DNA of 64,000 nt, taken from assembly GCF_000938305.1 (NCBI RefSeq), contig NZ_JYMT01000032.1, positions 1-64,000 on the forward strand, written 5' to 3'. Both the position numbers and the translations under genes were made by a program. Source of the DNA: Bradyrhizobium sp. LTSP885 (GTDB lineage Bacteria > Pseudomonadota > Alphaproteobacteria > Rhizobiales > Xanthobacteraceae). This document shows, piece by piece, positions 25,445 through 34,284 of the stretch (the stretch's first letter is position 1; each line of letters starts with the position of its first letter). The notes beneath the pieces are model-generated. The model had not been told where the DNA came from. It ran no database searches and saw nothing but the letters and a program-made list of their open reading frames with translations.

Positions 25445-26377
25445 ATGCGCGTCATCAATGTTGCCGCCGCCCAGATGGGCCCGATCCAGAAAGCCGACAG
25501 CCGCGAAGCGGTCGTCAAGCGCATGATCGCGCTGATGGATCAAGCCAAGGCTGGGGGGGCCGATCTGATCGTCTATCCGGAGCTGGCGCTCACCACGTTC
25601 TTTCCGCGCTGGTACATGACGGATCAGGCCGAGGTCGATGCCTGGTTCGAACGCGAGATGCCGAATGCGGCGACCATGCCGCTATTCGAGCGCGCCGCGC
25701 ATCACCAGATCGGCATGAACTTCGGCTATGCCGAGCTGACGCCAGACGGACACCATTTCAACACCAGCATCCTGACTGACAAATCCGGGCGGATCGTCGG
25801 CAAGTACCGCAAAATCCATCTGCCCGGTCATTCGGAGTTCGATACCGAACGCGCCTTCCAGCACCTGGAGAAGCGCTACTTCGAACCCGGCGATCTCGGC
25901 TTCAGCGTCTGGCGCGCGCTTGGCGGTATCCTCGGCATGGCGATCTGCAACGACCGGCGTTGGCCGGAAACCTATCGCGTGATGGGCCTGCAGGGCGTCG
26001 AGATGGTGATGATCGGTTACAACACGCCGTCGGTGAACGCCGAGAAGAGCGAGGAGGGACCCGCGAAGCGGTTGTTCCACAACCGGCTCTCCGCGCAGGC
26101 CGGCGCCTACCAGAACTCGACATGGGTCGTGTGCGTGGCCAAGGCCGGCGTCGAGGATGGTCACCCCCTGATCGGGGGCACCCTGATCGTCAATCCCGAC
26201 GGTGAGATCGTCGTCGAAGCCAAGACCGAGGAGGACGAACTGCTGGTTCATCCCTGCGATCTCGACGCCACCGCGTTCGGCAAGGACACGATCTTCAATT
26301 TTGCTCAGCACCGCCGTATCGAGCATTATGGACTGATCACCAGCCGTACCGGCGCGCAGCCGCCTCCGGAAAACTAA
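25445..26377 (+). CDS. N-carbamoyl-D-amino-acid hydrolase (carbon-nitrogen hydrolase)
   Basis: A 310-residue nitrilase-superfamily enzyme with triad E46 (IVYPELALTTFFPRW), K123 (YRKIHLPGHSEF) and C168 (MAICNDRRWPET). Segments such as FQHLEKRYFEPGDLGF and GYNTPS follow the Agrobacterium D-carbamoylase closely, more so than the copy at 17254. It should release D-amino acids from N-carbamoyl-D-amino acids, completing hydantoin breakdown with the racemase at 27015 and the hydantoinase at 27875. It begins 51 bp after the amidohydrolase gene and its stop overlaps the next ATG by 1 bp. Confidence 0.91.
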   Translation: MRVINVAAAQMGPIQKADSREAVVKRMIALMDQAKAGGADLIVYPELALTTFFPRWYMTDQAEVDAWFEREMPNAATMPLFERAAHHQIGMNFGYAELTPDGHHFNTSILTDKSGRIVGKYRKIHLPGHSEFDTERAFQHLEKRYFEPGDLGFSVWRALGGILGMAICNDRRWPETYRVMGLQGVEMVMIGYNTPSVNAEKSEEGPAKRLFHNRLSAQAGAYQNSTWVVCVAKAGVEDGHPLIGGTLIVNPDGEIVVEAKTEEDELLVHPCDLDATAFGKDTIFNFAQHRRIEHYGLITSRTGAQPPPEN

Positions 26378-27021
26378 TGTCCGGCATCGCCTTCAACGAG
26401 CTCGATCCGCACACCCGATACAAGCTGTTGTGTGGGGTCGTCGTGCCACGGCCGATCGCGCTCGTCACGACGCTCGATGAGAACGGCAAGGTCAATGCCG
26501 CGCCCTTCAGCTTCTTCAACGTGTTCTCGGAAGATCCCCCGCTCGTGGTGCTCGGCCTGCAGCACAAGGCCGATCTCAGTCCGAAGGACACCACGCGCAA
26601 CATCCGTCGCAGCGGACAGTTCGTCGTGCACATGGTGGATGAGGCACTCGCGGCCGCCATGAACGAATGCGCGGTGGATTTTCCCGCCGGAAGCAGCGAA
26701 GTGGAGGCAGCGGGCTTGGCCACGCTGCCGTCGATCGACGTTGCCGTGCCTCGACTGGCAGCGGCGCCCTTTGCACTGGAGTGCCGACAACAGGTCGCGC
26801 TCGCGTTCGGGCCGGGGCGCGAGCTGCTGGTCGGCGAGGTGCTGCGCCTGCACGCACGGGATGGTCTGATCGACCATGCCAGGATGCATGTCGATTTCGA
26901 CGCCTACCGTCCGATCGGACGCCTGTTCGGCAATCTCTACGCCAATCAGCGGGATACATTCGCGCTAACGCGCGAAAGCCATGCGCAGTGGCTTGCACGC
27001 GTCGAGAATGGGGATCAGTGA
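26377..27021 (+). CDS. Flavin reductase-like (FMN-binding split-barrel) protein
   Basis: The 214-residue protein has the flavin-reductase-like split barrel: VVPRPIALVTTLDENGKVNAAPFSFFNVFSEDPPL at about residues 22-57, and LVGEVLRLHARDGLI near residue 150. Members bind FMN and reduce flavin, or act as FMN-dependent oxidoreductases and flavin donors. No partner monooxygenase is adjacent; the FAD protein at 31110 is not a reduced-flavin-dependent type. The ATG shares a base with the previous stop. It converges with the racemase gene, the two overlapping by 7 bp. Its role in the amide pathway is unclear. Confidence 0.87.
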   Translation: MSGIAFNELDPHTRYKLLCGVVVPRPIALVTTLDENGKVNAAPFSFFNVFSEDPPLVVLGLQHKADLSPKDTTRNIRRSGQFVVHMVDEALAAAMNECAVDFPAGSSEVEAAGLATLPSIDVAVPRLAAAPFALECRQQVALAFGPGRELLVGEVLRLHARDGLIDHARMHVDFDAYRPIGRLFGNLYANQRDTFALTRESHAQWLARVENGDQ

Positions 27022-27680
27022 TGGGCGAACTGCACCGTGCCCAACGCCATCGTCACGGCGGCCTGCGTCGGGTCGATCACGGGAATCCCGAGCGCCTCTT
27101 CCAGCGATCGGCGGTGGCGCGCCATGCCGGCGCAGCCCATCACGATGGCGCCGGCACCGTCCTCGTCCTTCAGCGTGCGCCCGACCTCGATCATCCGCGC
27201 CAGCGTTCCTTCGCCCGATGCCGTCTCCGCCACGCTCATGTTGAGCGGCCGCTCGCCGGACAGGCGATCCATCAGGCCCATCTGGCGGAGGTAGCGCATA
27301 TGACGCCGGATCGAGCGTTGCGCGATCGCGATAACGCCGAACGTGTCGGCGCGCGCCAGCGCCGTCAGCACGCCGCACTCGGCGATACCGAACACCGGCC
27401 GGTCCGTTGCCTCGCGGCAGACATGCAGTCCAGGATCGCTGTAGCAGGCAATGATGAAGGCCGCCGAGCTGTTGTCGCTCTCCACCATTCGGCGCAGCGG
27501 CATCGTGACGCTTTCGGCATCCGCCTGGCTCTCGATCCCGTAAGGGCCCTCAGCCAGCGTCTTGCAGATGATCTCGGGTCCGCCTGCGAAGCCAAGCGGC
27601 TTCAAGGCGTCCTCGAGGCCCCGGGTCACGAGCTGGTTGGAATTGGGATTGATCACGAGGATGCTTGGCCGGGACATCAT
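27015..27680 (-). CDS. Hydantoin/Asp-Glu racemase
   Basis: The 221-residue protein matches hydantoin racemases: ILVINPNSNQLVTRGLEDAL at the N-terminus, the first catalytic cysteine in AFIIACYSDPGLHV and the second in IVMGCAGMARHR. These form the two-base Cys/Cys pair, so it should racemise 5-substituted hydantoins and let a D-specific hydantoinase and carbamoylase use both isomers. The start MMSRPS (27680) follows AGGA; an upstream frame to 27722 adds 14 unlikely residues. It is divergent from the hydantoinase gene at 27875 and may share its control region. Confidence 0.88.
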   Translation of the reverse strand: MMSRPSILVINPNSNQLVTRGLEDALKPLGFAGGPEIICKTLAEGPYGIESQADAESVTMPLRRMVESDNSSAAFIIACYSDPGLHVCREATDRPVFGIAECGVLTALARADTFGVIAIAQRSIRRHMRYLRQMGLMDRLSGERPLNMSVAETASGEGTLARMIEVGRTLKDEDGAGAIVMGCAGMARHRRSLEEALGIPVIDPTQAAVTMALGTVQFAHH

Positions 27681-27738
27681 GTTTTCCTGCAGGACGACAC
27701 TTCGCGAGATGCCGTGAGACAAAGGTATAACGCGGTTA

Positions 27739-27753
27739 CGATTGAAGCAATCG
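27739..27753. promoter_or_regulatory. Dyad in the racemase-hydantoinase divergent region
   Basis: CGATTG-AAG-CAATCG is a perfect 6-bp inverted repeat with a 3-bp spacer, 59 bp from the racemase start and about 120 bp from the hydantoinase start. It is a plausible operator for a regulator of both genes; none is adjacent. Confidence 0.4.
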
Positions 27754-27810
27754 ATGTGCCATCAGTAATGCGTGGTCAGCTGTCTGCTGCGACAGCGCGA
27801 GGCGGCATGG

Positions 27811-27826
27811 CGGCACGATCTGTGCC
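27811..27826 (+). promoter_or_regulatory. Possible sigma-54-type promoter of the hydantoinase gene
   Basis: CGGCACGATCTGTGCC has GG (27812-27813) and GC (27824-27825) exactly 10 bp apart, as sigma-54 promoters need, plus the CACG after GG. It misses the T before GG and the T before TGC. Transcription would begin near 27837, leaving a leader of about 38 nt. Confidence 0.33.
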
Positions 27827-27874
27827 TTCACTGGGTTGATGCCGGACGTAAGAGCCAGAATTCAGGAGTTTGCC

Positions 27875-29344
27875 ATGACCGAGCCCGTTTATGACCTCGT
27901 AATTCGCGGTGGACGCGTTGCGACTGCGAGTGACGTGTTCGAGGCTGATGTCGCCATTTCCGGTGAGACGATCGCGGCGATCGGACGTGGATTGGCGGTT
28001 GGGCGGCGCGAGATCGACGCACGCGGCAAGCTGGTTCTTCCCGGCGGCGTCGACAGCCACGCTCACATCGAGCAGCTTTCGGCCGCGGGAATCGTCAACG
28101 CCGACACATTCGAGAGTGCGACCGTCTCGGCCGCGTTCGGTGGCACCACCACCGTGATCCCGTTCGCGGCTCAGCATGTCGGCATGAAGCTGCCCCAGGT
28201 GCTCGAGGACTACCACGCGCTGGCCAGAAAGGGCGCCGTCATCGACTATGCCTTTCACATGATCATCGCCGATCCGACCCGGGAGACACTGGAAACCGAT
28301 CTGCCTCATCTGATCAAGCAGGGGCATGGCTCGATCAAGATCTTCATGACCTACGATCTCCTGAAGATTGATGATGAGCCACTGCTGGACATTCTGCTGG
28401 CGGCGCGTGACGGCGGCGCGATGCTGTGCGCCCATGCCGAAAATCACGGGATCATTTCCTGGATGGTGAAGCGGCTGCTCGCGCGCGGCTACACCGATCC
28501 GAAATATCACGCCATCAGCCATGCGCGCGTCTCGGAAGCCGAGGCTTTCAATCGCCTGATCGGCATGGCCGCCCTGATCGATCAGCCGATCATGATCTTT
28601 CACGTGTCGACGGCCGAGGGCGCCAAGGTGATCCGCGATGCGCGCGGGCAGGGGCTGAAGGTATTCGCGGAAACCTGTCCGCAATATCTCTTCCTCACCG
28701 CCGACGATCTCGACAAGCCAGGCGTGGAAGGCGCGAAATGGATGTGCAGCCCGCCGCCACGGCGTGCGTCCGATCAGGAAGCGCTGTGGCAGGCGCTGGC
28801 GCTCGGCGATCTCCAGACCGTTTCGTCCGATCATGCGCCGTATCGATTCGATGAGACCGGCAAGCTGCGGGCGGGCCCCAATCCCAATTTCAAGCAGGTC
28901 GCGAACGGCTTGCCGGGACTGGAGGTGCGCCTGCCCTTGCTGTTCGACGCCATGGTTTCCAGGGGGCGCCTCGGGCTCGGGAAATTCGTCGAGTTGACGG
29001 CGACCGCACCGGCCAAGATCTACAATCTGCATCCGCGCAAAGGCTCGATTGCAATCGGCGCCGATGCCGACATCGGCATCTGGGACCCGCAGCGCGAGGT
29101 CACCCTGAGCGACGCAATGATGCATGATCTCGCCGGCTACACGCCGTTCGCCGGCCGCAAGCTGCGTGGCTGGCCGGTCACCGTGCTGTCGCGCGGCCGG
29201 GTGATCGTGAGCGACGGCAAACGTTCGGTCGAAGCCGGCTCCGGCCGCTTCCTTGCACGCAGCGGCGGTGAAGCGGCGAAGCCGACCGGGCGGCTGATGC
29301 CGGACATGGATCCCGAGCAGAATTTCGGGGCGAGATTACTGTGA
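27875..29344 (+). CDS. Hydantoinase/dihydropyrimidinase
   Basis: The 489-residue amidohydrolase has the dihydropyrimidinase pattern: the metal pair in VDSHAHIEQ, the carbamylated lysine in GSIKIFMTYD, histidines in CAHAENHG and FHVSTAEGA, and the Asp in VSSDHAPYRFDE. It opens hydantoin or dihydropyrimidine rings to N-carbamoyl acids, the substrates of the carbamoylases at 17254 and 25445. ATG 27875 with AGGAG at 27864-27868 gives the usual N-terminus (MTEPVYDLVIRGG). It heads a run with an epimerase, an SDR and a flavoprotein. Dihydropyrimidine versus hydantoin preference is open; the divergent racemase favours hydantoins. Confidence 0.9.
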   Translation: MTEPVYDLVIRGGRVATASDVFEADVAISGETIAAIGRGLAVGRREIDARGKLVLPGGVDSHAHIEQLSAAGIVNADTFESATVSAAFGGTTTVIPFAAQHVGMKLPQVLEDYHALARKGAVIDYAFHMIIADPTRETLETDLPHLIKQGHGSIKIFMTYDLLKIDDEPLLDILLAARDGGAMLCAHAENHGIISWMVKRLLARGYTDPKYHAISHARVSEAEAFNRLIGMAALIDQPIMIFHVSTAEGAKVIRDARGQGLKVFAETCPQYLFLTADDLDKPGVEGAKWMCSPPPRRASDQEALWQALALGDLQTVSSDHAPYRFDETGKLRAGPNPNFKQVANGLPGLEVRLPLLFDAMVSRGRLGLGKFVELTATAPAKIYNLHPRKGSIAIGADADIGIWDPQREVTLSDAMMHDLAGYTPFAGRKLRGWPVTVLSRGRVIVSDGKRSVEAGSGRFLARSGGEAAKPTGRLMPDMDPEQNFGARLL

Positions 29345-29375
29345 TTGGGCTTCGGCCATGTGCCCGGATTGAACG

Positions 29376-30353
29376 ATGAGAAGTCTTCTGTTCGGCGGCA
29401 CCGGCTTCGTGGGGCTCAATATCGCGGCCGCGCTGCTGGCGCGCGGCCATACGGTGACGCTATTTGATCGCGCTGGTTTGCCGGCCGCTGCGGAGAGGGA
29501 TTTTGCGCGCCATGCGGGTCGGCTGACGACCATTCGCGGCGACATTACCAATCGTGAGCTCGTTGAGCAGGTGATCGCCGCGGGCCACGAGGCGATCATT
29601 CTCGGAGCCGCTATCACCGCCGGCCCGGAGCGCGAAGCGGCGGATCCCGAGACCATTCTCCGGGTCAACCTGTTGGCTCAGATACCTGTCCTGAAGGCGG
29701 CGCGGCGTAGCGGCGTTGCGCGCATCATCAATCTCTCATCCGCCGCTGCCTATGGCACGAGCGCGTTTCGCAACTTGCCGCTCGATGAAGAGACGGCCTG
29801 CGATCCTGTCACGCTCTACGCCATCACCAAGTTCGCGTCCGAGAAGATTGCGGCGCGGATGGCTGCGCTCTGGGAGTGCGTGATCATCAGCGTGCGGCTC
29901 AGTGCGGTGTTCGGGCCGTGGGAGCGGATCAACGACGCCCGCGATACGCCGAGCCCGCAAGTGCAGATTCTGGCCGCGATGCAAGAGGGGCGCGAAGCCG
30001 TTCTGCTGCGTCCAGGCGTCAGGGACTGGATTTACGCGCTGGATGTCGCGGAAGCCATAACCGTGCTGGTCGAGACGGCAAAGCCAAAGCACCGGCTTTA
30101 TAACATTTCGACCGGTGTGGAATGGGCGGCGTTGAAGTGGGGACAGGCGCTGGCGGCTTTGCATCCCGGCTTCATTTGCCGACTGGCGGACGGCGATGAA
30201 GCGCCGACGGTTGACCTGCATAGTCCAACCGACCGTGCACCGCTTTCGATCGCGCGCCTTGAGCAGGAATTCGGCTGGCGCGCACGGTTCGGATGCGCCG
30301 AGTCCGCGGCCGATCTGAGCCGCTGGTGGACCGCACATCGGGGAGAGACCTGA
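29376..30353 (+). CDS. NAD-dependent epimerase/dehydratase-family protein (extended SDR)
   Basis: A 325-residue extended SDR with the nucleotide motif FGGTGFVGLNIAAAL at the N-terminus, DITNRELVEQ, Ser in INLSSAAAYG, and the catalytic YAITK (residues about 148-152). It should bind NAD(P) and act on a nucleotide-sugar-like or other hydroxy substrate. It lies 31 bp after the hydantoinase and 1 bp before another SDR, so it is likely in one transcript. Its link to hydantoin breakdown is unclear, and it may belong to the oxidoreductase trio 29376-32546. Confidence 0.87.
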   Translation: MRSLLFGGTGFVGLNIAAALLARGHTVTLFDRAGLPAAAERDFARHAGRLTTIRGDITNRELVEQVIAAGHEAIILGAAITAGPEREAADPETILRVNLLAQIPVLKAARRSGVARIINLSSAAAYGTSAFRNLPLDEETACDPVTLYAITKFASEKIAARMAALWECVIISVRLSAVFGPWERINDARDTPSPQVQILAAMQEGREAVLLRPGVRDWIYALDVAEAITVLVETAKPKHRLYNISTGVEWAALKWGQALAALHPGFICRLADGDEAPTVDLHSPTDRAPLSIARLEQEFGWRARFGCAESAADLSRWWTAHRGET

Positions 30354-30354
30354 C

Positions 30355-31113
30355 ATGAGACTGGCGGGGCGGATCGCGATTATCACGGGAGCCGGGTCCG
30401 GCATTGGCCGGGCCAGCGCGGTGCTGTTCGCGAGAGAAGGTGCATGGGTCGAACTGGTCGATCGCGACAGCGCCGTGCAGGAGACCTTGGAGGCGATCGA
30501 GGACGCGGATAGCAAGACCTCGATGCACGTCGGCGACGTCGGCGAGGCCGATTTTGCGCGAACGGTCGTCGGCGATGTCATGGCGCGCCGCGGCCGGCTC
30601 GATGTGCTGATGACCGCTGCCGGCTTTTCCTGTGGCGGGACGGTGCTGACGACCGATCCGGCCGATTGGGACGCCGTGTTCCGCACCAATGTCGGCGGAA
30701 CCCGGCTTTGGTCGCGCGCCGCGGTGCCTGCGATGCAACGCCAGGGCAGCGGTTCGATCATCACGCTCGCCTCGCAGCTTGCGATCGCCGGCGGCCGGAA
30801 CAACAGCGCCTATATCGCCGCCAAGGGCGCGATCATCAGCCTGACGCGGACGATGGCGTTGGACTTCGCAACCGACGGCATCCGCGTCAATGCGATCGCG
30901 CCCGGCGCCATCGATACGCCGATGCTGCGGCGAAGTTTTGCCCGTCATGCCGATCCCGAGCCGGTGCGCGAAGCGTCGCGCAACCGCCATCCGATGCGGC
31001 GATTTGGCAAAGCGGAGGAGGTGGCCGAGGCCGCGCTCCACCTCGCCAGCGATGCGTCTTCCTTTACGACCGGCACGGTGATGGCGGTGGACGGCGGTTG
31101 GCTCGCAGCATGA
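30355..31113 (+). CDS. Short-chain dehydrogenase/reductase
   Basis: A 252-residue classical SDR with the complete cofactor motif TGAGSGIGRA, the structural segment DVLMTAAGFSC (an AAG variant of NNAG), Ser in TLASQLAIAGG, and the catalytic YIAAK. The C-terminal GTVMAVDGGWLAA is typical. It should oxidise a hydroxyl or reduce a ketone with NAD(P). Its ATG follows the previous stop almost directly, and its end overlaps the flavoprotein gene by 4 bp. Confidence 0.92.
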   Translation: MRLAGRIAIITGAGSGIGRASAVLFAREGAWVELVDRDSAVQETLEAIEDADSKTSMHVGDVGEADFARTVVGDVMARRGRLDVLMTAAGFSCGGTVLTTDPADWDAVFRTNVGGTRLWSRAAVPAMQRQGSGSIITLASQLAIAGGRNNSAYIAAKGAIISLTRTMALDFATDGIRVNAIAPGAIDTPMLRRSFARHADPEPVREASRNRHPMRRFGKAEEVAEAALHLASDASSFTTGTVMAVDGGWLAA

Positions 31114-32546
31114 ACAGCGCCCTTGTCGCCCTCGAAGCCCGCGTTCGCACCGATCTTGCCAGGATCGCGCATCCGGATGCCGCATGGTTGACGCCGAGAC
31201 CGGGGCCGGACGGCAGGCCGGCGCTGGACGTGCTCGTGATCGGCGCTGGCCAATCGGGCCTCGCCACGGCCTTTGGGCTGCTGCGATCGCAGGTGACCAA
31301 CATCCTCGTCCTCGATAAATCCGCCGCGGGGCAGGAAGGGCCGTGGCTCACCTATGCCCGCATGCACACGCTGCGCAGTCCGAAGCACTTCACCGGCCCC
31401 GACCTCGATATTCCGAGCCTGACCTACCAGTCCTGGCATGAAGCACGGTTCGGAGAGGACGCCTGGCAAGAACTCGATCTCATTCCTCGCGATCTCTGGG
31501 CCGAATACCTGCTCTGGTTCAGACGCATCGTGGATATTCCCGTGCGCAATGGCTGCGAGGTCGTCGAGATCGGACCTGCCGCAGGCGGATTGCTTGCGGC
31601 GAAGGTTGAGAGCGCTGACGGCATCGACATCATCCTTGCGCGCAAGATTGTGCTGGCGACGGGACAGGAGGGCATGGGCGACTGGACCATCCCGGAGCCG
31701 CTGCGCCATCTGCCGTCTTCGCTGTGCGCGCACGCGGCCGATGCAATCGACTTCACGACGCTGCGCGGCAAACGCGTTGCGGTGATCGGCGCCGGCGCTT
31801 CCGCCTTCGACAATGCCGCAACCGCGCTGGAGGCAGGAGCGGCGGAGGTGGATTTGCTTTGTCGCCGGGCGGAGATCCAGGTGATCCAGCCCTACCGCTG
31901 GCTCACCTTCCGCGGCTTCCTGCGGCATTTCTCTGATCTGGGTGATGACTGGCGCTGGCGTTTCATGCGCGCCGTCCTCGAGATGCGCGAAGGTTTTCCG
32001 CAAGCGACTTACGATCGTTGCGCGCGCCACGCCAACTTTCGATTGCGTGAAGGCGCACCGATCGAGGCTGCGAGAGCGAAGGATCATGGCGTCGAACTGC
32101 AGACGCCGAATGGTGCATTCCTGGCCGACTTCGTGATTTGCGGCACCGGCATCGACATGAACTTTGCGGGCCGGCCCGAGTTGCGAAACTGTGCCGCCAA
32201 CATCGCGACTTGGGCCGATCGCTACCAGCCGCCACCCGACGAGCGCAATTCGCGTCTCGGCCGCTTTCCCTATCTCGCCGACGACTACGCGCTGACCGAG
32301 CGCGTCACTGGCGCAACACCGTGGATCGCGGACGTGCATGTGTTTGCGATCGCATCGACCATGAGCTTCGGCGCGTCGGGCTCGTCGATCAATGCGATGA
32401 CCACGGCGGTGCCGAAGCTCGTGCATGGGCTGACACGTGGCCTGTTTTGCGCGGACATCGAGCGTCACTGGGCGTCGTTCAGGGCATATGACGTGCCGCA
32501 GGCGACCGTCGCACGACAAACGCGATCCACGGGCGAAAAGCGATGA
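31110..32546 (+). CDS. FAD/NAD(P)-binding flavoprotein, monooxygenase-like
   Basis: The 478-residue protein has two dinucleotide-binding motifs: GAGQSGLATA near residue 42 for FAD and GAGASAFDNA near residue 225 for NAD(P). This is the layout of class B flavoprotein monooxygenases and related lysine/ornithine hydroxylases. I do not see the Baeyer-Villiger FxGxxxHxxxW signature; the comparable place reads SPKHFTGPDL. It may hydroxylate or dehydrogenate a small acid or amine. The ATG overlaps the SDR stop. The 121 bp after it contain a sigma-54-type promoter for the ABC importer genes. Confidence 0.85.
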   Translation: MNSALVALEARVRTDLARIAHPDAAWLTPRPGPDGRPALDVLVIGAGQSGLATAFGLLRSQVTNILVLDKSAAGQEGPWLTYARMHTLRSPKHFTGPDLDIPSLTYQSWHEARFGEDAWQELDLIPRDLWAEYLLWFRRIVDIPVRNGCEVVEIGPAAGGLLAAKVESADGIDIILARKIVLATGQEGMGDWTIPEPLRHLPSSLCAHAADAIDFTTLRGKRVAVIGAGASAFDNAATALEAGAAEVDLLCRRAEIQVIQPYRWLTFRGFLRHFSDLGDDWRWRFMRAVLEMREGFPQATYDRCARHANFRLREGAPIEAARAKDHGVELQTPNGAFLADFVICGTGIDMNFAGRPELRNCAANIATWADRYQPPPDERNSRLGRFPYLADDYALTERVTGATPWIADVHVFAIASTMSFGASGSSINAMTTAVPKLVHGLTRGLFCADIERHWASFRAYDVPQATVARQTRSTGEKR

Positions 32547-32597
32547 AGGCTATCGTCGACGGCGACATGCTCGGACCACCATCGCGGGCATGCCGGT

Positions 32598-32613
32598 TGG
32601 CATACCCCTTGCT
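32598..32613 (+). promoter_or_regulatory. Sigma-54-type (-24/-12) promoter of the ABC importer at 32668
   Basis: TGGCAT-ACCCC-TTGCT has GG at 32599-32600 and GC at 32611-32612 with 10 bp between, close to the consensus TGGCAC-N5-TTGC. It lies 55 bp before the ATG. The same layout occurs at 44047 before the other dipeptide-type importer. An enhancer-binding activator would be needed; none is in the window. Confidence 0.68.
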
Positions 32614-32667
32614 TAAATATTCGGCGCCCACCTCCGAAAACAGTCGTAAAAAACAGGGATACGATCG

Positions 32668-34284
32668 ATGAGCGTTACCGGATCGAAACGTCTGCTTTCG
32701 GTGGTTGCCTTTGCCGTGTTTTCGCTGCTGGCCGGATCGGCGCAGGCGCAAACCCGGGCCGAAACGCTGCGCTATGTGACCGGCGCAACGGTCAATACGC
32801 TGGACCCGAATATTCCGGGTTCGACCCGTGAAGCCTTTGCGGTCAGCCTTTCCACTTACGACCGGCTGGTGTCCTTCGGCCGCAAGCAGCTCAATGGCAA
32901 ATGGGTGTTCGATCTCGACACGATCACGGGTGAATTGGCCGAATCCTTTGACGTCAGCCCGGACGGACTGAAGCTGACGTTTCACCTGCGCAAGGACGCC
33001 AAGTTCCAGGACGGCACGCCGGTCTCCGCCGAAGACGTGAAATGGTCGCTTGACCGTGCCGTCACAGCGCCGGTCCTCGGCAAGGCGCAATTGCTTACGG
33101 GGTCGATGACGTCACCCGATCAATTCAAGGTGGTCGATCCCCTGACGTTCGAGGTGACGCTGCCGAAACCGGACAAGCTCGCATTGCCCAATCTCGCCAC
33201 CGTCTATCCGATCATCATCAACGCCAAGGTCGCCAAGGAGCATGCCACCGCCGACGATCCCTGGGCGACGGCGTGGCTGAAGGAGCACACCGCCGGCAGC
33301 GGCGCCTATCGGATCGACATGTTCAAGCCGGGCGAACAGGTGATCATGACCCGCAATGACACCTGGAACCGCGGCACGACCGACAAGTCGGCGTCCTTCA
33401 AGCGGATCATCGTGCAATCGGTGCCGGAGCCGGCGACCCGCGCCAATCTGGTCGAGCGTGGCGATGCCGATATCGTCATCGATCTGCAGGCCAGCGACGT
33501 CCAGTCGCTCGAGGCCAAGGGCAAGCTGAAAGTGATCTCGACGCCGCAATATAATGCGGTCACGTTCGTTTCGATGAACAATCTGATTCCACCGTTCGAC
33601 AACGTCAATGTGCGCCGCGCGGTCGCTTTCGCACTGCCTTATGATGACATGTTCAAGGCAGCACTGTTCGGGCGCGGTGCGCCGCTGTTCGGCGCGACCT
33701 GGGCGGATGGAAGGCCTGCGAGCGGTGCTTACCCAATTCCACAACCGGTGAAGCTCGATCTTGAAAAGGCCAGGGACTATCTCAAGGCGGCGGGCTTGCC
33801 GGACGGGTTCTCGACCACGTTCAGCTTCAACGTCGGTCAGGCGTCGACGGCCGAGCCGATGGCTGCGCTGATCAAGGAATCGCTGGCCAAAATTGGCATC
33901 AAGGTCGATATCCAGAAGCTGCCGGATGCGCAGATGTCGACGCAGATCAATGAGAAGAAGCTTCCCTTCTTCACCGAGGGCATCGTCGCCTGGTTGCCCT
34001 CGACGGATTATTTTTACCGCAATTTTTATACCGGCAATCAGCGCTGGAACTACTCGTCGATCGACAATCCCGAGCTGGTGGCGATTGCGCAGGAAGCCCG
34101 TTTCGAACCCGACAAGGCCAAATACGAGGAAGACGGCAGGAAGCTCAACGCCATCCATTTCAATGAGATTCCGCAGATACCGCTCTGGCAGCCCAACCAG
34201 GACGCCGTGATGGCGCCCTCGATCGAAGGATACACCTATCAGTTCCACCGCCAGGTCGATTACCGCGATCTTAGTCGCAAGTAA
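32668..34284 (+). CDS. Family-5 (dipeptide-type) solute-binding protein
   Basis: A 538-residue periplasmic receptor with a Sec signal (LLSVVAFAVFSLLAGSAQAQ) and the family-5 fold: VTGATVNTLDPNIPGSTREA, LTFHLRKDAKFQDGTPVSAEDVKWSLDR and PPFDNVNVRRAVAFALPYDD. It delivers peptides or other amine- or amide-containing solutes to the permeases that follow. The stop codon shares a base with the ATG of the first permease gene. A sigma-54-type promoter stands 55 bp upstream, so expression probably depends on nitrogen status or a dedicated enhancer-binding protein. Confidence 0.93.
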   Translation: MSVTGSKRLLSVVAFAVFSLLAGSAQAQTRAETLRYVTGATVNTLDPNIPGSTREAFAVSLSTYDRLVSFGRKQLNGKWVFDLDTITGELAESFDVSPDGLKLTFHLRKDAKFQDGTPVSAEDVKWSLDRAVTAPVLGKAQLLTGSMTSPDQFKVVDPLTFEVTLPKPDKLALPNLATVYPIIINAKVAKEHATADDPWATAWLKEHTAGSGAYRIDMFKPGEQVIMTRNDTWNRGTTDKSASFKRIIVQSVPEPATRANLVERGDADIVIDLQASDVQSLEAKGKLKVISTPQYNAVTFVSMNNLIPPFDNVNVRRAVAFALPYDDMFKAALFGRGAPLFGATWADGRPASGAYPIPQPVKLDLEKARDYLKAAGLPDGFSTTFSFNVGQASTAEPMAALIKESLAKIGIKVDIQKLPDAQMSTQINEKKLPFFTEGIVAWLPSTDYFYRNFYTGNQRWNYSSIDNPELVAIAQEARFEPDKAKYEEDGRKLNAIHFNEIPQIPLWQPNQDAVMAPSIEGYTYQFHRQVDYRDLSRK

